Below are positions 43,124 through 51,737 of a stretch of 64,000 nucleotides of DNA, piece after piece. Location of the stretch: assembly GCF_000422485.1 (NCBI RefSeq), contig NZ_KE383848.1, positions 258,581 through 322,580 on the forward strand, given 5' to 3'. How positions within the stretch are numbered: the stretch's first letter is position 1; the number at the start of each line of letters is the position of its first letter. Source of the DNA: Paenibacillus pasadenensis DSM 19293 (GTDB lineage: Bacteria > Bacillota > Bacilli > Paenibacillales > Paenibacillaceae). Made by a program: the position numbers and the translations under genes. The notes below the pieces were generated by a model. That model saw only the letters and a list, made by a program, of their open reading frames with translations, ran no database searches and had not been told where the DNA came from.

Positions 43124-43152
43124 TTGCAGCCGTGCGCCGAGACAGGTATACT
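43124..43152 (+). promoter_or_regulatory. Promoter of the comFA leader
   Basis: TTGCAG (43124-43129), 17 bases and TATACT (43147-43152). Transcription would start near 43160, immediately before the terminator at 43177. Confidence 0.55.
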
Positions 43153-43176
43153 GATGTCATATGAAAGGCGCGGGTG

Positions 43177-43222
43177 AAGCACACCCTCGGCGGGAAACCG
43201 TCTGAGGGTGTGCTTTTTTTTT
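43177..43222 (+). terminator. Strong terminator in front of comFA
   Basis: AAGCACACCCTC (43177-43188) pairs perfectly with GAGGGTGTGCTT (43204-43215), followed by T residues to 43222. It lies between the promoter at 43124 and the comFA start at 43271. Confidence 0.88.
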
Positions 43223-43270
43223 CGTTGTCCGGCCGGGCTGCCCGCAGCGGCGGGCAGGAGGAGGCGTTAA

Positions 43271-45358
43271 GTGAAAGCGACGCTGTATCTATATTTGGAT
43301 GCCGACAAAGGCTGGCTGGCTTCCGCGACGCTGGACGCGGAAGTCGACCGGCTGTGGCGGCTTGACGCCGAATGGGCGGCGGAGGCCGCGAAGGAAGCGG
43401 GAGCATCGCCTCCTCGGCCGGCGGAGGCGATGCTCGTATGCGGCGCGCCCTTGCCGCTGGGGGCGGCCTATGAGGCTGCGGCGAGCTGGAACCGGCATGG
43501 GCCGGTGCCGGCAGGAGCCGCTTGTCGCGAGCAGCTCCTGCGCGCGAGCCGGCCTGCCGCGCCGGGAGGCGCGGCGCCGCTGCGCCTGCCGGAGGCGGCG
43601 GAGGCGCTGCGCCGCCTGGCGCGCGCGGCGCTGGCCCCGGACGGGCCGGAACGGCCGTCCGGGGAACCGCCCGTGACGGCGGCGATGCCCCGTCACGGGA
43701 GCGGCGGCGCAGCCGCGGCGCTGGCGCGGGCGGCGTGCGCAGCCGCCCGCGCGCTGCGCGGCCGCGCCCTGCTGCGCGGCGAGGCGCAGGCGCGGCTGGC
43801 CGCCGCAGGCGCCGGCAGCGACGCCGCGCTGCAGCTGGCGGCGCTGCTCGGCCGGCTGCGCCTCGGCGGCGCCGTCGCCGCGGGCCGCTGCCAGCGCTGC
43901 GGCAGCGGCGAGGCGCAGCTGCTGCGCACGGCCTGCGGCGCGTGCGGGAGCAGCCGCTGCGCGAGCTGCCAGGCCTGCCTGGCGCTGGGCCGCAGCCGCG
44001 AATGCGGGCTGCTCGTGCTCGGCATGCCGGCACAGGCCGGGCGGGGCGGAGCAGGGCTTGCCCCGCCCGAGCAGCTGCCCCCCGCGGCAGAACGGCTGCG
44101 CCGCTGGGGGCTCAGCCCTGCGCAGAGCGCCGCGGCAGCCTCGGCGCTCGCCTTTCTCGAGCGGCCGCTGCAGCCGCCTCCCGCTCTCGGCCTGCGGCCG
44201 CGGCTGGCCGCGCTCATGCGCGCGGCTTTGCCGTCCGCCGGCTTGCTTCGCCTGCCGCCTCTTCATCGCGGCGCCGCAGCCGCTGCCGGCCGCTTATTCC
44301 GGCGGACGCGCCGTCACAAGCCGGCAGAGCCGCATCCGTCCTTCCTGCTCTGGGCGGTTACCGGCGCGGGCAAGACCGAGATGATCTTTCCGCTGCTCGA
44401 ATCCGTGCTGAGCCGAGGCGGCCGAGCGCTCGTCGCGACGCCGCGCCGGGATGTCGTGCTCGAGCTCGAGCCGCGATTGCGCCGCGCCTTTCCCGACACG
44501 CCGCCCGTCACGCTGTACGGCGGCAGTCCGCAGCGCGAGGAGGACGGGCGGCTCACGCTTGCCACGACGCATCAGCTGCTGCGCTTTCGCGAGTCGTTCG
44601 ACCTGATCGTGCTCGACGAGCTCGACGCGTTTCCGTTCGCGGGCGACGCGATGCTGCACGAGGCGGCAGCGCGCAGCGGCGCCGCAGGCTCGCGCACCGT
44701 GCTGCTGACGGCTACGCCGCCTCCGTCGCTGCAGCGGCTCGCGCGGCTCGGCCGGCTGCCGCATGCCAAGGTGCCGGTGCGCTACCACCGCCATCCGCTG
44801 CCCGTGCCGCGCCTGCTGCGGACGCCGTCCGCTCTCGGCATGGCGGCTGCCGGCCGCATGCCGTCCTCGCTGCGGCAGGCGATGGCCCGTTCTCTCGATC
44901 GCGGCGCGCAGCTGTTCGTCTTTGTCCCCGCCATCCGGTCGGCGGAGCCGGTCGCCCGGCTCATCCGCAAGCTCTTCTCCGATCGGGGCGAGGTGGCGGC
45001 GACGCATTCGCAGGACCCCGAGCGAGCGGACAAGGTCGTCCGCTTCCGGCAGAAGCAGCTTCGGGTGCTCGTCACCACGACAATCCTGGAGCGGGGAGTG
45101 ACGATCCCGGTCAGCGACGTGTTCATTCTCGACGCCGACTCCCGCATCTTCGACGAAGCTTCGCTCGTCCAGTCGGCAGGCCGGGCGGGAAGATCCGCCG
45201 CCGATCCGCAGGGCTTCGTCTGGTTCGCGGCCGCCTCGCCCAGCGCCTCGCAAAAAAGGGCGATCCGCCAGATCCGGCTCATGAACCGGGCGGCGCGCAA
45301 AGCGGGCTATCTCCTGTCTGGATCGGCTTCATCCCGACGCTTCCATTCTACCTTTTAA
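43271..45358 (+). CDS. comFA: ComFA-like competence helicase/translocase
   Basis: ComFA is a superfamily 2 ATPase that helps pull transforming DNA into the cell. The 695-residue product has a Cys-rich zinc-finger region (CQRCGSGEA, CGACGSSRCASCQAC), Walker A AVTGAGKTEM (about residues 362-371), a DEAD-type motif LDELDAF, motif III LTATPP and the motif VI end QSAGRAGRS. It is longer than Bacillus ComFA (463 aa) because of an Ala/Arg-rich N-terminal extension encoded in extremely GC-rich DNA (about 43.45-44.3 kb). The GTG at 43271 follows GGAGGAGG. comFC follows by 12 bases. Confidence 0.93.
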   Translation: MKATLYLYLDADKGWLASATLDAEVDRLWRLDAEWAAEAAKEAGASPPRPAEAMLVCGAPLPLGAAYEAAASWNRHGPVPAGAACREQLLRASRPAAPGGAAPLRLPEAAEALRRLARAALAPDGPERPSGEPPVTAAMPRHGSGGAAAALARAACAAARALRGRALLRGEAQARLAAAGAGSDAALQLAALLGRLRLGGAVAAGRCQRCGSGEAQLLRTACGACGSSRCASCQACLALGRSRECGLLVLGMPAQAGRGGAGLAPPEQLPPAAERLRRWGLSPAQSAAAASALAFLERPLQPPPALGLRPRLAALMRAALPSAGLLRLPPLHRGAAAAAGRLFRRTRRHKPAEPHPSFLLWAVTGAGKTEMIFPLLESVLSRGGRALVATPRRDVVLELEPRLRRAFPDTPPVTLYGGSPQREEDGRLTLATTHQLLRFRESFDLIVLDELDAFPFAGDAMLHEAAARSGAAGSRTVLLTATPPPSLQRLARLGRLPHAKVPVRYHRHPLPVPRLLRTPSALGMAAAGRMPSSLRQAMARSLDRGAQLFVFVPAIRSAEPVARLIRKLFSDRGEVAATHSQDPERADKVVRFRQKQLRVLVTTTILERGVTIPVSDVFILDADSRIFDEASLVQSAGRAGRSAADPQGFVWFAAASPSASQKRAIRQIRLMNRAARKAGYLLSGSASSRRFHSTF

Positions 45359-45370
45359 GGAGTGATCCAC

Positions 45371-46384
45371 ATGACGATGCAACCTGCCGGCGGCGCGCTC
45401 CTTTCCGAGACGCGTCCTCCGAAGCGTTCCGGAGAGCCTGCTGCCGATGATCGATTCCTGCGGCTTTCCGAGCGGGAAGAAGGAGAGGGCCCGGCGCGGC
45501 TCTATCCGCTGGCAAGCCCCACATGGCCGTCAAAGGCGCTTCGCGGGCTGCTGGGGCTGCTGGCACCTGCCCGCTCCGCTTGCGGGCTTTGCGGGAGAGG
45601 CTTCGCTCCCAGCCGGACGTCTCTTGCCGGCCTGCCGGAGGAGCTGCCCCGCTCCTGGAGCGACAGCGTCTGCGGCTCCTGCCGCAGCTCGATTCCTTGG
45701 ATCCTGCGCATCCAATGCCAGGTATGCGGCCGTCCGGATTCTTGCGGCGACTGCTGCCGCCGAACCTCGGCGGGCTTCATCCGCAGCCGTAGCGCCGTCC
45801 GGTATACGCTGGAGATGCGCCAGCTGCTCGCCCGCTACAAGTACCGGGGCGAGGAGGCGCTTCAGCCTTGGCTGGCCGACATGCTGCTCCCGGCCTATGC
45901 CGCGCTGGCCGCGGAGCTGCGGCTCGCGGACCGGCTGACCGGCAGGCTGTCGGACCGGCTGGACCCCGACGCGCGAAAAGGAAAGGAGCCGTTCGATCTC
46001 GTCACATCCGTGCCGGTCAGCCGGCAGCGGCTCGCCGAGCGGGGCTTCAACCAGGCGGAGCGTCTGGCCGCCTCGCTCGCCGTCCGCGCCGGGCTGACGG
46101 CGAGGCCGCTGCTCGAGCGCAAGGAGGAGCGCGGCAAGATGAGCGCCAAGACGAGGAGGGAGCGGCTGATCGCGGCCGAGGGGCTGTTCGAGGCGGCGCC
46201 GGAAGCGGCCGGGATCCTTCGGCTGCTCGCCGCGCGGGACCCGGAACGCCGGAGGCCGCTGCGGCTGCTGGTCGTGGACGACATCTATACGACGGGAGGC
46301 ACAATGGACCATTGCGCGCTTGCGCTGCAGCGCTGTTCGCCCGTGCCGATCGATCTGTACGGCCTGACCTGGGCGCGCGCGTGA
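45371..46384 (+). CDS. comFC: ComFC-like phosphoribosyltransferase-fold competence protein
   Basis: ComFC works with ComFA in DNA uptake. The 337-residue product has N-terminal Cys pairs for zinc (CGLCGRGF, CGSC, CQVCGRP, CGDC) and a C-terminal PRTase-like domain with the PRPP loop LLVVDDIYTTGGTM and VPVSRQRLAERGFNQAE. It is longer than Bacillus ComFC (about 240 aa), with a polar N-terminal extension of about 70 residues. ATG 45371 has AAGGAGTG at a normal distance; a GTG at 45362 overlaps that site. It is co-transcribed with comFA. Confidence 0.94.
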   Translation: MTMQPAGGALLSETRPPKRSGEPAADDRFLRLSEREEGEGPARLYPLASPTWPSKALRGLLGLLAPARSACGLCGRGFAPSRTSLAGLPEELPRSWSDSVCGSCRSSIPWILRIQCQVCGRPDSCGDCCRRTSAGFIRSRSAVRYTLEMRQLLARYKYRGEEALQPWLADMLLPAYAALAAELRLADRLTGRLSDRLDPDARKGKEPFDLVTSVPVSRQRLAERGFNQAERLAASLAVRAGLTARPLLERKEERGKMSAKTRRERLIAAEGLFEAAPEAAGILRLLAARDPERRRPLRLLVVDDIYTTGGTMDHCALALQRCSPVPIDLYGLTWARA

Positions 46385-46453
46385 GCGGCGCCTTTTTTTT
46401 GTTTTCCCTTCTCTTCCCTGCGCTGGAAGAACATTCGCTCTCCTTTCATCTCC

Positions 46454-46478
46454 AAAACCGCCGCATCTCCGCCGATAA
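46454..46478 (+). promoter_or_regulatory. SigD-type promoter of yvyF
   Basis: GCCGATAA (46471-46478) matches the SigD -10. The -35 is weak (CAAA/AAAA near 46453-46457, 13-14 bases upstream). Confidence 0.5.
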
Positions 46479-46517
46479 TAGAAGGAGTAGAACGGGAAAC
46501 GGAAAGGAACTGGTCCT

Positions 46518-46916
46518 ATGAACCTGGACAATTGTCCGCGCTGCGGCAAGCTGTTCGCCAAAAACTTCCGCGAGGTATGTCCGGCATGCATTCGGGAGAT
46601 CGACCGCGAATACGAGGCTTGCTGCGACTACCTGCGCAAAAATCGCGGCGCCGCGATTCATGAGCTGTCCGAGCAGACGGGCGTAGCGATCCGTCAGATT
46701 ACGAAGTTCATCAAGGAAGGACGCATCTCCCTCATGGATGCGCCAAGCCTCAGCTATCCTTGCGAAGTGTGCGGCATCCTGATCCGGGAGGACCATATGT
46801 GCGACTCCTGCCGCCAGCGGCTGCGGGGCGAAGTGAAGCGGCTGAAGGATGCGGAGGAAGAAGAGGAGCGCCGTCAGGCAGTTCAAAAAGCCTATCGAAT
46901 TAAAGATAAGACTTGA
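46518..46916 (+). CDS. yvyF: YvyF-like flagellar operon protein (TIGR03826 type)
   Basis: The 132-residue protein has an N-terminal zinc-ribbon (CPRCGKLFAK, CPACI), a central helix-turn-helix-like segment (IHELSEQTGVAIRQITKFI) and a second Cys pair group (CEVCGIL, CDSCRQRL). It ends in a charged helix. It is found between comF and flgM in Bacillus and Paenibacillus. Its molecular role is not established; it may regulate flagellar genes. ATG 46518 follows GAAAGGAAC. A SigD -10 lies 40 bases upstream. Confidence 0.93.
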   Translation: MNLDNCPRCGKLFAKNFREVCPACIREIDREYEACCDYLRKNRGAAIHELSEQTGVAIRQITKFIKEGRISLMDAPSLSYPCEVCGILIREDHMCDSCRQRLRGEVKRLKDAEEEEERRQAVQKAYRIKDKT

Positions 46917-46956
46917 GTATGAGACAAAATTCTTGTTTAATCGATAAATATAGGAC

Positions 46957-47008
46957 TTGACAAATAGTCCGACTGCTCTATAAACAAAGGTTTCCGAAGG
47001 GCCGATAA
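46957..47008 (+). promoter_or_regulatory. Overlapping SigA and SigD promoters of flgM
   Basis: SigA: TTGACA (46957-46962), 16 bases, TATAAA (46979-46984). SigD: TAAA (46981-46984), 16 bases, GCCGATAA (47001-47008). The SigD -35 lies inside the SigA -10. Confidence 0.75.
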
Positions 47009-47063
47009 TAGGGTCAGAGCAGTCCAGGCCGCAATCAGGCCAACCCAATTGAGGTGAACCGAC

Positions 47064-47327
47064 TTGAAAATCAATGAGACCGGCAGGATTCAACCTGTCC
47101 ACACATACCAGAAGCAGAGCGAAGCGCGGGTTTCGGAGGGCGCCCGTACCCGAAAAACCGACCAGGTGCAGATCTCCGAGGAGGCCAAAGCCATGTTAGC
47201 CAGCCGCCAGCCCGAAAGCGCCGAGCGCAAGCAACGCATTCAAGAGCTGAAGAACGAAGTGGCCGCGGGCACGTACCGCGTCGACGCCGGCAAGATCGCC
47301 GACAAGCTGTGGGACTACCTGAACTAA
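47064..47327 (+). CDS. flgM: Anti-sigma factor FlgM
   Basis: FlgM binds and inhibits SigD until the hook-basal body is complete. The 87-residue product starts MKINETGRIQPVHTYQ and has the C-terminal anti-sigma helix region (KNEVAAGTYRVDAGKIADKLWDYL), typical in length and sequence. The start is TTG at 47064 with GAGGTGA upstream. It is preceded by overlapping SigA and SigD promoters, allowing the feedback loop known for FlgM. Confidence 0.96.
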   Translation: MKINETGRIQPVHTYQKQSEARVSEGARTRKTDQVQISEEAKAMLASRQPESAERKQRIQELKNEVAAGTYRVDAGKIADKLWDYLN

Positions 47328-47351
47328 TCTATTGAAGAACGGATGGGATGT

Positions 47352-47849
47352 ATGACCGTACAGGATCTGATCGAGACGCTCGGGCAGCAGAGCGGCCTTT
47401 ACCGCGAGCTGCTGGAGCTGGCCGCCGCCAAGACACCCGTGCTGGTGAAGGGGGACGTCGACGCCCTCAGCGCCATCCTGATGAAGGAACGCAAGCTGGC
47501 GAAGCGCGCCGAGGAGCTCGAAGTGCGCCGGCAGATGCTGGTCAACATCCATTTCTCCAAGCTCCAGCTGCGCCTTCGCAGCGGCAAGCTCAGCGACCTC
47601 ATCCGCACGGTCAACCAGCCGGAGGAGAAGCAGCGGCTGTCCGAGCTTCAGGAGGAGCTGACTCAGCTTCTCGATGACGTCAGGCAGCGCAACGAGCACA
47701 ACCTTGCCCTCACGAAGCAGTCGCTGGAGTTCATCGATTTCTCACTGGAGCTAACGGCGGATGCGCCCTATGACGATTACACCTATGTGCACCCGCAGCT
47801 GCATCCGGCCGGAGCCGTCAAGGCGGGCATGTTCGATAGAAAAGGCTAG
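47352..47849 (+). CDS. flgN: Flagellar chaperone FlgN
   Basis: FlgN is the export chaperone for FlgK and FlgL. The product of about 165 residues is almost entirely helical, with a central coiled coil (ILMKERKLAKRAEELEVRRQ) and family-typical spacing. It lies directly before flgK, flgL. Start choice is uncertain: ATG 47343 and ATG 47352 are both in frame, and 47352 has GGATGGG in front. Confidence 0.92.
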   Translation: MTVQDLIETLGQQSGLYRELLELAAAKTPVLVKGDVDALSAILMKERKLAKRAEELEVRRQMLVNIHFSKLQLRLRSGKLSDLIRTVNQPEEKQRLSELQEELTQLLDDVRQRNEHNLALTKQSLEFIDFSLELTADAPYDDYTYVHPQLHPAGAVKAGMFDRKG

Positions 47850-47863
47850 AGGAGGACCGCCCC

Positions 47864-49405
47864 ATGGCATCCACGTTCCACGGAATCGAAACCGCCAAGC
47901 GGAGTCTGTTTACCCAGCAGACGGCTTTGAACACCGTCGGCCACAATATTTCCAACGCCAATACCGCCGGCTACACCCGTCAGCGCGTCGGCATGAGCGC
48001 CGCGACGCCGATGGAGCCGTTCGGCTTTTCCCGCTCGACGGCAGCGGGCCAGCTCGGCTCCGGCGTGGAGGCGTCCTCCATCAACCGCATCCGCACCGCA
48101 TTCCTCGACGATCAGTACCGAAGCGAGAGCAAGTACCAGGGCAGCTGGCAGATCCAGGCCGAGACGCTCGACAAGCTCGAGAAGGTCATCAACGAGCCTT
48201 CCGACACGGGCATCCGCACGCTGATGGAGAAGTTCTGGTCGTCCTGGTCCGATCTGAGCAAGGACCCGGAGAACATCACGAACCGCCAGATCGTCAAGCA
48301 GACGGCGGTCGCGCTGACCGATTCCTTCAACCAGCTGAGCCGCCAGCTGACCGATCTCGACGCCGACCTGACCGGCAGCGCCGATACCAAGGCGACTCAG
48401 GCCAGCTCGCTGCTCGGCTCGATCGCCGATCTCAACGGCCAGATCAAGCGTATGGAAGGACTCGGCGACAACGCCAACGACCTGCGCGACAAGCGCGACC
48501 TGCTCACGGATGAGCTGTCCAAGCTCGTCAACGTCACCGTGACGGACACGGACGACGGCTATGTCATCAACATGGGCAATGCCGGCCTCGTCAGCGGGAC
48601 GGAGGCCGAGACGCTGACCGGAGCGTCGCTCGAAGCCGCCTATCAGGCCGGCGACCTCAGCGGCGGCGAGATTCACGGCACCTTCAAGGCGCGCGACACG
48701 AACGTGCGCGGCCTGCGCGACAAGCTCGACCAGCTGGCGCAGACATTGGCCAACGGCGAGTTTCAAGTGACCGTGCCGAAGGGCTCCGTGCTGCCGGGCA
48801 CGACGGTGCCGCTGACCGAGGATACGGTCATGACCGTACAAGGCATCAACGGCCTCCACAAGCTCGGCTATACGCTTCAGGAGCCGGCCACGGCCGGTCT
48901 TGACTTCTTTACCTTTGACGCAGCAGGCGGCGCTTCGGGCATTACGGCCGGCAGCATCCGGCTCAACCCGGCGATCAACGCCGACTCCAACCTGATTGCC
49001 GGTTCCATGCGTACGACGACCGACGCCGCCGGCGTCACGACGGTCGTCAAGGGCAACAATACGCTGGCGCTGCTTCTCGGCGAGGCCAAGGACAAGGCGT
49101 TCACGATGGATCTGACCTCGACCGGCGGTGCCGTTTCATCGGCCACCATAGGCAGCTATTACAACGCGATGATCGGCCAGGTCGGCGTCCAGTCTCAGGA
49201 AGCGCGGCGCCAGTATGCCAACGCCTCCGCGATGGTGGACCAGGCGGACAGCAGCCGCCAGTCCGTCAGCGGCGTCTCCACCGACGAAGAGATGTCCGAC
49301 ATGATCAAGTTCCAGAACGCCTACAACGCCGCGGCCCGCTTCATGACGACGATGGACGAGCTGCTGGAGAAGCTGATTAACGGAACCGGCCAAGTCGGCC
49401 GCTAA
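47864..49405 (+). CDS. flgK: Flagellar hook-associated protein 1 FlgK
   Basis: FlgK forms the first hook-filament junction ring. The 513-residue product has the N-terminal signature STFHGIETAKRSLFTQQTAL and HNISNANTAGYTRQRV, and the C-terminal helical motif VSTDEEMSDMIKFQNAYNAA. ATG 47864 follows AGAGGAGGA. It lies 14 bases after flgN and 25 bases before flgL. Confidence 0.97.
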   Translation: MASTFHGIETAKRSLFTQQTALNTVGHNISNANTAGYTRQRVGMSAATPMEPFGFSRSTAAGQLGSGVEASSINRIRTAFLDDQYRSESKYQGSWQIQAETLDKLEKVINEPSDTGIRTLMEKFWSSWSDLSKDPENITNRQIVKQTAVALTDSFNQLSRQLTDLDADLTGSADTKATQASSLLGSIADLNGQIKRMEGLGDNANDLRDKRDLLTDELSKLVNVTVTDTDDGYVINMGNAGLVSGTEAETLTGASLEAAYQAGDLSGGEIHGTFKARDTNVRGLRDKLDQLAQTLANGEFQVTVPKGSVLPGTTVPLTEDTVMTVQGINGLHKLGYTLQEPATAGLDFFTFDAAGGASGITAGSIRLNPAINADSNLIAGSMRTTTDAAGVTTVVKGNNTLALLLGEAKDKAFTMDLTSTGGAVSSATIGSYYNAMIGQVGVQSQEARRQYANASAMVDQADSSRQSVSGVSTDEEMSDMIKFQNAYNAAARFMTTMDELLEKLINGTGQVGR

Positions 49406-49429
49406 TCCGTTGCAAAGGAGATGAACGAG

Positions 49430-50347
49430 ATGGCTCTTCGCGTCACCCAGGGCATGATGCATGCCCAGCTGATGAGCAACCTCAACACCAACATGAACCG
49501 GATGTCGGCCCAGCAGGACCAGATCGCCACCGGACGCAAGATCAACAAGGCGTCCGACGATCCGGTCGGCATCACCTACGGCCTCCGCTACCGGTCGGAC
49601 TTGTCCGCCAATACGCAGTACCAGAGCAACGTCGCCTCGGCTCAGTCGTGGCTTGACTTCAATGACAGCCAACTGAATCAGGCGGGGGAGATTCTACAGC
49701 GGCTTACGACGCTAGCCACCCAAGGCTCGACGGGTACTAATACCCAGAGCTCCCTGGATGCCATCAACAAGGAGATCAGCGAGCTGAAAAACCAGATGCT
49801 CGACATCGCCAACAGCAGCTTCAACGGCAAGTACGTCTTTGCCGGGCAGATGTTCGATCGCAAGCCGTATGACACCGGAGCCGCCGGCTTCGACGCCAAG
49901 GCCGTCGCGGCCGATGCCGCCGACGTCACGTATGCCATCAGCGAATCGATCACGATGAACGTCAATCTGCATGCGTCCTCCATTTTCGGCGAAGCGGATG
50001 CCGCGGGGACGTCGGACAACGTCTTCTCCATCTTCGACCGTCTGGACGGGGCGCTCTCCTCCGCGAACTATTCGGCGGTGGGAGCGGAGCTGGAGACCAT
50101 CAAGAGCCGGCTGAACAAGGTCATTTCCGCCCGCGCGGAAAATGGAGCGCGCACGAACCGCACCGAGCTGATGGGCAACCGTCTGACCGATCTGAACGTC
50201 AGCCTGACGGCGCTGCAGTCCAAGACTGAGGATGCCGACGTCGAGAAGCTTTTCCTGGACTCTGCCGTCAGCCAGAACGTCTATCAGGCCTCTCTATCGG
50301 TCGGCGCCAAGATCATCCAGCCTTCGCTCGTCAATTTCCTGAACTAG
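49430..50347 (+). CDS. flgL: Flagellar hook-associated protein 3 FlgL
   Basis: FlgL forms the second junction ring below the filament. The 305-residue product starts MALRVTQGMMHAQLM and has the flagellin-like helical N- and C-terminal ends (KASDDPVGITYGLRYRSDL; QNVYQASLSVGAKI). ATG 49430 is chosen because AAAGGAG ends nine bases before it; the in-frame ATG at 49421 directly abuts that site. Confidence 0.97.
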   Translation: MALRVTQGMMHAQLMSNLNTNMNRMSAQQDQIATGRKINKASDDPVGITYGLRYRSDLSANTQYQSNVASAQSWLDFNDSQLNQAGEILQRLTTLATQGSTGTNTQSSLDAINKEISELKNQMLDIANSSFNGKYVFAGQMFDRKPYDTGAAGFDAKAVAADAADVTYAISESITMNVNLHASSIFGEADAAGTSDNVFSIFDRLDGALSSANYSAVGAELETIKSRLNKVISARAENGARTNRTELMGNRLTDLNVSLTALQSKTEDADVEKLFLDSAVSQNVYQASLSVGAKIIQPSLVNFLN

Positions 50348-50348
50348 G

Positions 50349-50921
50349 ATGAGGCTGCCGCAGCTCCAGATCGAGTCGCAGCCCGTTCGCCTTGACATCC
50401 AGTCCCGCAAAGCCCAGGTCGAGATCCGGCAGCCCCGCCCGGAGGTCAGCGTGCAGACGACGCGTCCATCGCTGGAGATCGAGTCTTTTCGTCCGGAGCT
50501 GCAGATCGATCAGACGGCTACCTGGAACGCCATCAACGGCGGCAAGCCGGAGGCATTCATCCAGCGGATTTATTCGGATACGCCGGCCGTCATGCAGCAG
50601 CATGCCGCCCGCACGATCCAAAAGTGGCGGCAGATCGCCGACCTGCAGGTGAAAGAGAATCCTCTTCCCGACGTCGCTGTATCGGAGGCTATTCGGGAGC
50701 AAGCGCCTCGGCAAGTGTTCGGACCGGCTTCGCTTTTCAACACCCGCATCAACTTCGAGGTGCGCAAGCCGGAGATCAGCCACACTCCGGGCGAGGTCGA
50801 CATCCAGGTGCAGACGTATCGGCCGGAGGTCGATTATGCGCCGGGCTCGGTTCAGTACAGCGTCACGCAATACCCCAAGGTGATCGTCACGCCGCCTCCG
50901 CTGGTGGAGCTGCAAGCCTGA
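50349..50921 (+). CDS. DUF6470 (YviE-like) flagellar-cluster protein
   Basis: The 190-residue protein has repeated short strands of the form L-x-IESQPVRLDIQSRKAQVEIR near the N-terminus and similar beta repeats at the C-terminus (EVDIQVQTYRPEVDY). It matches DUF6470, the YviE-type protein found between flgL and fliW in Bacillus. Function unknown. ATG 50349 begins one base after the flgL stop, so translation is coupled. A terminator follows it. Confidence 0.9.
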   Translation: MRLPQLQIESQPVRLDIQSRKAQVEIRQPRPEVSVQTTRPSLEIESFRPELQIDQTATWNAINGGKPEAFIQRIYSDTPAVMQQHAARTIQKWRQIADLQVKENPLPDVAVSEAIREQAPRQVFGPASLFNTRINFEVRKPEISHTPGEVDIQVQTYRPEVDYAPGSVQYSVTQYPKVIVTPPPLVELQA

Positions 50922-50955
50922 CGCCATGCCCCATGAACGATTGGCGTTTCTATGA

Positions 50956-51003
50956 AAAGAGCGATAAAATCGGACTGACGATTTTGTTGCTCTTTCTTTT
51001 TTT
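50956..51003 (+). terminator. Terminator between the DUF6470 gene and fliW
   Basis: A 17-pair stem, including two G-T pairs, is formed by 50956-50972 and 50979-50995 and is followed by a T-rich tract to 51003. Confidence 0.85.
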
Positions 51004-51042
51004 ATCCGGTTCTCAACGAATTTAATAGGAGTGTGAAATCCC

Positions 51043-51492
51043 ATGATTATTGAAACGACCCGCTTCGGTCCTCTCGACGTTCGCGACAAAGAAATCTACA
51101 CGTTCCCGTCGGGAATTCCCGGGTTCCCGGCGTACAAGCAATATGCGCTCATCCCGGTCGAGGAAAGCCCGCTGTTCCACCTCCAGTCGCTGGAGGAAGG
51201 AGGCCTCGCCTTTGTCGCGGCCGATCCGTTCGCTTTTTATCCGGACTACGAGTTCAAGCTGCCGGAGCAGGCGGAAAAGGAGCTGGACCTTCAGCAGATC
51301 GAGGACGTGCGGGTGCTCAACATCGTCAGCATCCAAGGGGATCTTGCAGGCGCGACGCTCAACCTGATCGCTCCGATCGTTTTCAACGTGCGCACAGGGG
51401 AAGCGGCTCAAGTCATTCTGGAAGGAACCTCTTATGCGACCCGCCATGGCTTGATGCAGCCTTCCCTTTCCGCCGGAAAGGAGGAATCCTGA
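51043..51492 (+). CDS. fliW: Flagellar assembly factor FliW
   Basis: FliW binds CsrA and flagellin, so that flagellin accumulation releases FliW-controlled repression of hag. The 149-residue product has the family's start (IIETTRFGPLDVRDKEIYTF) and conserved FPSGIPGFPAYKQYALIP. ATG 51043 follows AGGAGTG. The stop overlaps the csrA start by one base (TGATG), so both are co-translated. Confidence 0.96.
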   Translation: MIIETTRFGPLDVRDKEIYTFPSGIPGFPAYKQYALIPVEESPLFHLQSLEEGGLAFVAADPFAFYPDYEFKLPEQAEKELDLQQIEDVRVLNIVSIQGDLAGATLNLIAPIVFNVRTGEAAQVILEGTSYATRHGLMQPSLSAGKEES

Positions 51493-51737
51493 TGCTTGTG
51501 CTCGGACGTCGCAAGGGCGAATCGATCCTTATCGGGCCGGATATCGAGCTGACCGTGCTGGAGGTCGGCAGCGACGGCATCAAGCTCGGCATCTCCGCTC
51601 CTCGGGATGTCACCATTCTGCGCAAGGAGCTGTACCAGGAGATCGCCGATACGAACCGCGGCGCGGTCCAGCAGGCCGTCTCCATCGCTGACCTGAGAAA
51701 TCAATTCCAATCGCTAAATTTACCGAAATCGCTATAA
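51492..51737 (+). CDS. csrA: Carbon storage regulator CsrA
   Basis: CsrA is an RNA-binding protein that represses hag translation at GGA-containing hairpins. The 81-residue product starts MLVLGRRKGESILIG and ends the core with GISAPRDVTILRKELYQEI, typical in length. It overlaps fliW by one base. Its stop codon coincides with the -35 TAAA of the hag SigD promoter, and its predicted target is the hag leader directly downstream. Confidence 0.97.
   Translation: MLVLGRRKGESILIGPDIELTVLEVGSDGIKLGISAPRDVTILRKELYQEIADTNRGAVQQAVSIADLRNQFQSLNLPKSL

Noticed and set aside
42945-44033. 362-residue minus-strand open frame across the start of comFA
   Set aside because: Pro/Arg/Ala-rich shadow in extremely GC-rich DNA; the plus strand encodes recognisable ComFA.
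46961-46977. 17-base similarity to 52801-52817 with one mismatch
   Set aside because: A match of this size is expected by chance several times in a 64-kb window, and the second copy has no promoter elements.
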